DNA from: Syntrophomonas sp. DTU018
GTDB taxonomy: Bacteria; Bacillota; Syntrophomonadia; Syntrophomonadales; Syntrophomonadaceae
Direction: 5' to 3'
DNA: 64,000 nt
NCBI GenBank assembly: GCA_001513155.1
Contig: LFSR01000037.1
Coordinates: forward strand, 24,631-88,630
In this document: piece after piece, positions 60,550 through 64,000 of the stretch
Numbering within the stretch: the first letter of the stretch is position 1
How the letters are laid out: each line of letters begins with the position of its first letter
Program-made: the position numbers and the translations under genes
The notes under the pieces: model-generated
What the model was told of the DNA's origin: nothing
Databases searched by the model: none
The model's input: the letters and a program-made list of their open reading frames with translations, nothing else

Positions 60550-60961
60550 GAATGCTTTGAAAGAGTACTCAGCTGTGGTTCTCGCTTATATAGGGGATGC
60601 CGTATTTGAACTGCTGGTGCGCACTCACCTGGTGGCTGCCGGCAACCGGCGGGTAAAGGATATCCATCATGACACCGTTGAATTAGTCCGGGCCCAGAGC
60701 CAGGCCCGGGCCATGCGGCTTCTCTATGATCAGCTTAGTGAACAGGAACAGGATATTGTGCGCCGGGGACGTAATGCCAAAAGCATCTCTCCGCGGCATG
60801 CCAATCCTGCCGATTATCAGATGAGTACCGGATTTGAGGCTTTGCTGGGTTACCTATACCTCAAGGGTGACGACCAGAGGCTATTAGAACTGGTAAACCA
60901 GACCCTGGAATTCAACGATAAAGATAATGACAATAATGAAGATTCCGGTCCCATTAATTGA
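60524..60961 (+). CDS. mrnC: Mini-ribonuclease III
   Basis: 145 residues with an RNase III catalytic fold but no double-stranded RNA-binding domain. VVLAYIGDAVFELLVRTHL holds the catalytic Asp, and GFEALLGYLYLKGD the second metal site. In Bacillus it matures 23S rRNA. TTG start overlapping the end of cysS by 26 bp; located directly after cysS as in Bacillus. Confidence 0.93.
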   Translation: MLNHEPLDENALKEYSAVVLAYIGDAVFELLVRTHLVAAGNRRVKDIHHDTVELVRAQSQARAMRLLYDQLSEQEQDIVRRGRNAKSISPRHANPADYQMSTGFEALLGYLYLKGDDQRLLELVNQTLEFNDKDNDNNEDSGPIN

Positions 60962-60978
60962 TAGAGGGAGGATTTGCC

Positions 60979-61671
60979 ATGATCGTAATCAACCCCCGGG
61001 TTATGGTACCGCGGGATGAACTGGACGCCGGCAAACTGGTGCGGCTGGAACGATGCGCACGTATTTGCTACAAATCGGAAGGACGCATGGAAAATGATTT
61101 TAATCCCCAGTTTTTGGCCTCAATCCTGACCCGGGGTCATGAATCCGTTATAGAGCATGAAAAAGTTACAGTGCTGTTTATAGTTGACCGGGGCGTATCC
61201 CACGAAATAGTGCGCCACCGTATTGCTTCCTACAGCCAGGAATCCACCCGTTACTGCAATTACAGCCAGGATAAATTCGGGCGGGAAATCACCGTAATAG
61301 AGCCTTTCTTCCTAACTGATCCGGAGGCCTACTCTCTATGGAAGCAAGCCTGCCAGACGGCGGAGGACTGCTACATGAAAATGCTGGAAAAGGGCTGTTC
61401 ACCCCAGGAAGCCCGCTCAGTGCTCCCTAACAGTCTGAAAACGGAGATAGCTGTGACCTTCAATATGCGGGAATGGCGCCACTTTTTCCAGCTGCGCTGT
61501 GCGGGAGCCGCCCATCCCCAGATGCGCCAGGTAGCTATTCCCTTGCTGTTGTTATTTAAGGAAAAGTTCCCGGTGTTATTTGATGATATCCCCTATGATG
61601 AGAGTTTTCCCGCCCAGCACTACGCAGAAATCATCATCACTGACGAGCTGTTTCGGCCTGAGCAACTCTAA
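60979..61671 (+). CDS. thyX: Flavin-dependent thymidylate synthase
   Basis: Makes dTMP from dUMP with FAD, 230 residues. The ThyX motif RHRIASYSQESTR starts at Arg79 (RHRxxSxxxxSxR). ATG 60979 follows GGGAGG; the in-frame TTG 60958 lies before that site. Bacillus lacks this gene between mrnC and rlmB. Together with the dCMP deaminase and glyA genes at 22.8-24.5 kb it completes a dTMP route. Confidence 0.95.
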   Translation: MIVINPRVMVPRDELDAGKLVRLERCARICYKSEGRMENDFNPQFLASILTRGHESVIEHEKVTVLFIVDRGVSHEIVRHRIASYSQESTRYCNYSQDKFGREITVIEPFFLTDPEAYSLWKQACQTAEDCYMKMLEKGCSPQEARSVLPNSLKTEIAVTFNMREWRHFFQLRCAGAAHPQMRQVAIPLLLLFKEKFPVLFDDIPYDESFPAQHYAEIIITDELFRPEQL

Positions 61672-61703
61672 GCTTGGGTAAACTTATGAGGAAAGGACAA
61701 AAT

Positions 61704-62525
61704 ATGAAAAAAGTCAGGCAGGTAGAGCCAGTGAGAGAAATACTGGGCGGCATCAACAGCGTGACCGAAGCCCTGCGCGGCCCGAGAAAAATCTATAAAT
61801 TATATATAGGAAAGGACAGCCGCAATCCCCGTATTGAAGAAATAGTAAACCTGGCACAAAATAAAGGCATAGCTGTAAAGCTTACTGACCGGGGTGAATT
61901 GGACCGTCTTTATTCCCAGGCTCCTCACCAGGGAGTAGTTATGGAGGCCGAGCCATACCGGTATGCTGACCTGCAGGATGTTTTAGAGCAGGTGGCTGCG
62001 GCTGGAGATCAAGCCCTGCTGTTGGTCCTGGACGGAGTTGAAGATCCCCAGAATTTGGGGGCAATAATCAGAACAGCCGAATGCGCGGGAGTGAACGGCA
62101 TTATACTGCCCCGTCATCATTCCGCTGCCATTACCCCCGCTGTAGTGCGGGCTTCAGCCGGTGCCACCGAACATATGGCGGTAGTCAGGGAGACCAATCT
62201 GGTTAACACCCTAAAAGAATTAAAGAAAGCAGGCATGTGGGTTGTCGGAGCCGACATGGAAGGTTCTGCCGAGTATTTTCGCACGAAAATGCCCTGCCCG
62301 GCAGTTTTGGTGATTGGCGGAGAGGGCCGGGGCATCAGGCGTTTGGTACGGGAAAATTGTGATCTGCTGGTGCGCATCCCCATGTACGGGCAGGTTAACT
62401 CCCTCAATGCGTCCGTGGCCGCTGCACTGCTTATTTACGAGCTGGTTCGCCAGAGATCTGCGGCAAATCCAGCCGTCAGCCCGGGGGCGTATCTTGACGA
62501 GACTTTGACCAATAGCTATAATTAG
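61704..62525 (+). CDS. rlmB: 23S rRNA (guanosine-2'-O)-methyltransferase, TrmH family
   Basis: 273 residues. An N-terminal L30e-like substrate-binding domain (GGINSVTEALRGPRKIYKLY) and a SPOUT domain with the knotted SAM site: LVLDGVEDPQNLGAIIRTAE, VIGGEGRGIRRLV and IPMYGQVNSLNASVAAALLIY. ATG 61704 follows AAAGGA at 6 nt; earlier starts at 61674 and 61686 are possible. The yacP gene that follows it in Bacillus is missing. Confidence 0.93.
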   Translation: MKKVRQVEPVREILGGINSVTEALRGPRKIYKLYIGKDSRNPRIEEIVNLAQNKGIAVKLTDRGELDRLYSQAPHQGVVMEAEPYRYADLQDVLEQVAAAGDQALLLVLDGVEDPQNLGAIIRTAECAGVNGIILPRHHSAAITPAVVRASAGATEHMAVVRETNLVNTLKELKKAGMWVVGADMEGSAEYFRTKMPCPAVLVIGGEGRGIRRLVRENCDLLVRIPMYGQVNSLNASVAAALLIYELVRQRSAANPAVSPGAYLDETLTNSYN

Positions 62526-62594
62526 GTATACGCCTACAGAAGCTGCCCAGTCAGCATTTTACCCAGCGAAAAAAGTATCGACGGAGGCGACGGA

Positions 62595-63239
62595 ATGCAC
62601 AGTTCTATCGCTGCACAGATTTATACATTTGCTGAGATGAGTGACGAGGAAATCGTAGAATTAGCTCAGCAAGGCGACCAAGCGGCAGTAGAGTATTTGG
62701 TTGATAAATACCGGAACTTTGTGCGAGCCAAAGCACGCTCCTATTTTCTAATTGGTGCCGACAAGGAAGACATAATTCAAGAGGGAATGATTGGTCTTTT
62801 CAAGGCCATTCGCGATTACAAGAAGGACAAGCTTACTTCCTTCAGAGCCTTTGCGGAATTGTGTATAACCCGGCAGATAATTACTGCCATAAAGACAGCT
62901 ACCCGTCAGAAGCATATCCCCCTGAACTCCTACGTCTCTTTGAACAAGCCCATATATGATGAAGAATCTGACCGAACCTTGATGGATATACTTTCCACCA
63001 CCAAGATTACCAATCCGGAAGAGATTATCATCAGCCGGGAGGAATTTATATTTATTGAAAGAAAGATGGGGGAGATTCTCAGTTCCCTGGAATGGAAAGT
63101 TCTGATGGCTTACCTGGAAGGGAAGTCCTACCAGGAGATAGCGGTGGAACTGAAAAGGCATGTTAAATCCATCGACAATGCCTTGCAGAGAGTAAAACGC
63201 AAGCTGGAGAAATACCTTGAGGATCGCAATGAACTGTAA
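62595..63239 (+). CDS. sigH: RNA polymerase sigma-H factor
   Basis: 214 residues. Region 2 (EYLVDKYRNFVRAKARSYFL then GADKEDIIQEGMIGLFKAIRDY) and region 4 (EWKVLMAYLEGKSYQEIAVEL then KSIDNALQRVKRKLEKYL) match Bacillus SigH, the early-stationary and sporulation sigma factor. ATG after GGAGGCGACGG. A match to its promoter consensus is found before spo0F in this window. Confidence 0.96.
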   Translation: MHSSIAAQIYTFAEMSDEEIVELAQQGDQAAVEYLVDKYRNFVRAKARSYFLIGADKEDIIQEGMIGLFKAIRDYKKDKLTSFRAFAELCITRQIITAIKTATRQKHIPLNSYVSLNKPIYDEESDRTLMDILSTTKITNPEEIIISREEFIFIERKMGEILSSLEWKVLMAYLEGKSYQEIAVELKRHVKSIDNALQRVKRKLEKYLEDRNEL

Positions 63240-63280
63240 CCTTATACATACATGTTAGAATAATATGTAGTGGCAGTAAC

Positions 63281-63312
63281 AAAGCGTCTTCTCAATAGCA
63301 AGACGCTTTTTT
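63281..63312 (+). terminator. Terminator after sigH
   Basis: AAAGCGTCTT / AAGACGCTTT with a T-run, nested in an outer TGGCAGTAA / TTACTGCCA pairing. Confidence 0.88.
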
Positions 63313-63341
63313 ACTGCCATTGGAATCCAATATAGATTCTA

Positions 63342-63370
63342 TTGACTTTGCTTAGGGCAGCAGTTAAAAT
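63342..63370 (+). promoter_or_regulatory. SigA promoter of the tRNA cluster
   Basis: TTGACT (63342-63347), 17 bp, TAAAAT (63365-63370), 13 bp before the first tRNA. Confidence 0.8.
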
Positions 63371-63383
63371 AGTATTTGCTTGA

Positions 63384-63458
63384 GCCGAGCTAGCTCAATG
63401 GTAGAGCAGCTGATTTGTAATCAGCAGGTTGCGGGTTCGAGTCCTGTGCTCGGCTCCA
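63384..63458 (+). tRNA. tRNA-Thr (anticodon TGT)
   Basis: 75 nt including encoded CCA. Acceptor GCCGAGC / GCTCGGC, anticodon loop TTTGTAA. Confidence 0.97.
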
Positions 63459-63475
63459 ATAGCAAGGCTCAATAT

Positions 63476-63560
63476 GGAGGGATACCCAAGCGGCCAAAGG
63501 GGGCAGACTGTAAATCTGTTGGCGACGCCTTCGAAGGTTCGAATCCTTCTCCCTCCACCA
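63476..63560 (+). tRNA. tRNA-Tyr (anticodon GTA)
   Basis: 85 nt with a long variable arm (class II) and encoded CCA. Acceptor GGAGGGA / TCCCTCC, loop CTGTAAA. Confidence 0.97.
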
Positions 63561-63566
63561 TGATAT

Positions 63567-63642
<76 letters not shown>

Positions 63643-63681
63643 AAGCTGATAATTCCCCCAGGGAATTGAAATAATATCCGA

Positions 63682-63757
63682 GCCCATATAGCTCAGTCGG
63701 CAGAGCGCATCCTTGGTAAGGATGAGGTCACCGGTTCAAGTCCGGTTATGGGCTCCA
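63682..63757 (+). tRNA. tRNA-Thr (anticodon GGT)
   Basis: 76 nt with CCA. Acceptor GCCCATA / TATGGGC, anticodon loop TTGGTAA. Confidence 0.97.
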
Positions 63758-63761
63758 TTTA

Positions 63762-63838
63762 GGCGGCGTAGCTCAGTTGGCTAGAGCATACGGTTCATAC
63801 CCGTAGTGTCCGGGGTTCGAATCCCTGCGCCGCTACCA
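63762..63838 (+). tRNA. tRNA-Met, elongator (anticodon CAT)
   Basis: 77 nt with CCA. Acceptor GGCGGCG / CGCCGCT (G1-U72 wobble), loop TTCATAC. A CAT anticodon could also be the lysidine-modified tRNA-Ile2; the position after fMet and Thr genes favours Met. Confidence 0.88.
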
Positions 63839-63849
63839 TGGTTTATCAG

Positions 63850-63878
63850 GAAGTGGGACTTTATCTCACTTCTTTTAT
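63850..63878 (+). terminator. Possible terminator after the tRNA cluster
   Basis: GAAGTGGGA / TCTCACTTC imperfect stem followed by TTTTATTTTA. Confidence 0.6.
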
Positions 63879-63954
63879 TTTATGTGCAGATTGGTTACAA
63901 TATAGCTTGACGGTCAAAAATTTACCCAACAGGAAAGGGGAAAGGTGAGAACAG

Positions 63955-64000
63955 ATGGCAAAGGCAAAATTCGAGAGGACCAAACCTCACTTAAACATTG
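63955..64000 (+). CDS. tuf: Translation elongation factor Tu, start only
   Basis: The first 15 codons read MAKAKFERTKPHLNI, the start of EF-Tu; the rest lies beyond the window. ATG follows AAAGGTGAG. sigH, tRNAs, tuf is a familiar clostridial order. Confidence 0.93.
   Translation, partial: MAKAKFERTKPHLNI

Overview
The window looks like chromosome from an endospore-forming, flagellated, butyrate-metabolising member of the Clostridia, most like Syntrophomonas and relatives. This is inferred from gene content. Sporulation genes (spo0F, spoIID, spoIIID, sigH), a flagellar rod gene and a GTG/TTG-rich start-codon set sit beside a CoA-transferase of the butyryl-CoA:acetate type. No ribosomal RNA gene is present, so the taxon is not proven. 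Coding density is high and almost everything reads on the + strand. Minus-strand exceptions are the CoA-transferase, a three-gene ABC exporter block and one small Cys-rich protein.

Layout. (1) 1-3.4 kb: argS (5' end outside), a stripped-down RNA polymerase delta-like gene, a metallo-hydrolase, pyrG. (2) 3.7-9.1 kb: CoA-transferase (-), then femX-like, alr-like, sppA and a Yip1 protein. (3) 9.2-24.9 kb: a block syntenic with the Bacillus spo0F-fba-tal-glpX-rho-rpmE-prfA-prmC-tsaC-ywlE-rpiB-glyA region, with lytM-type, radical SAM, yhaM-like and DUF1385 genes interleaved. (4) 25-31.9 kb: complete F1Fo ATP synthase operon. (5) 32-40.9 kb: two small membrane proteins, ywmB, murA, spoIID, spoIIID, mbl, a flagellar gene, a WecG/TagA transferase and an FtsA-like protein with a long extra C-terminal half. 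(6) 41.7-49.1 kb: CtsR-controlled ctsR-mcsA-mcsB-clpC, then radA and disA. (7) 49-53.4 kb: minus-strand ABC exporter block. (8) 53.5-63.2 kb: PIN/TRAM gene, ispD, ispF, gltX, a Cys T-box, cysE, cysS, mrnC, thyX, rlmB, sigH. (9) 63.4-64 kb: five tRNA genes and the start of tuf.

How it works together. McsB (arginine kinase), ClpC and CtsR form the protein-arginine phosphorylation stress circuit, and the YwlE-type phosphatase that opposes McsB lies 20 kb upstream. SigH is encoded at 62.6 kb, and spo0F carries a full-match SigH-type promoter at 9.14 kb. Cysteine supply (cysE) and charging (cysS) share one tRNA-Cys-sensing leader.

The most unusual feature is a family of four short (152-170 bp) non-coding elements. 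They have imperfect terminal inverted repeats and two inward REP-like palindromes. Each sits at the 3' end of an operon (pyrG, the lytM-type gene, the ftsA-like gene, clpC), and each is bracketed by two near-identical copies of the local terminator hairpin. The simplest reading is a small mobile element that targets intrinsic terminators and duplicates the hairpin on insertion. A second 200-bp palindromic family (two copies) and a REP cluster between the Cys T-box and cysE are also present.
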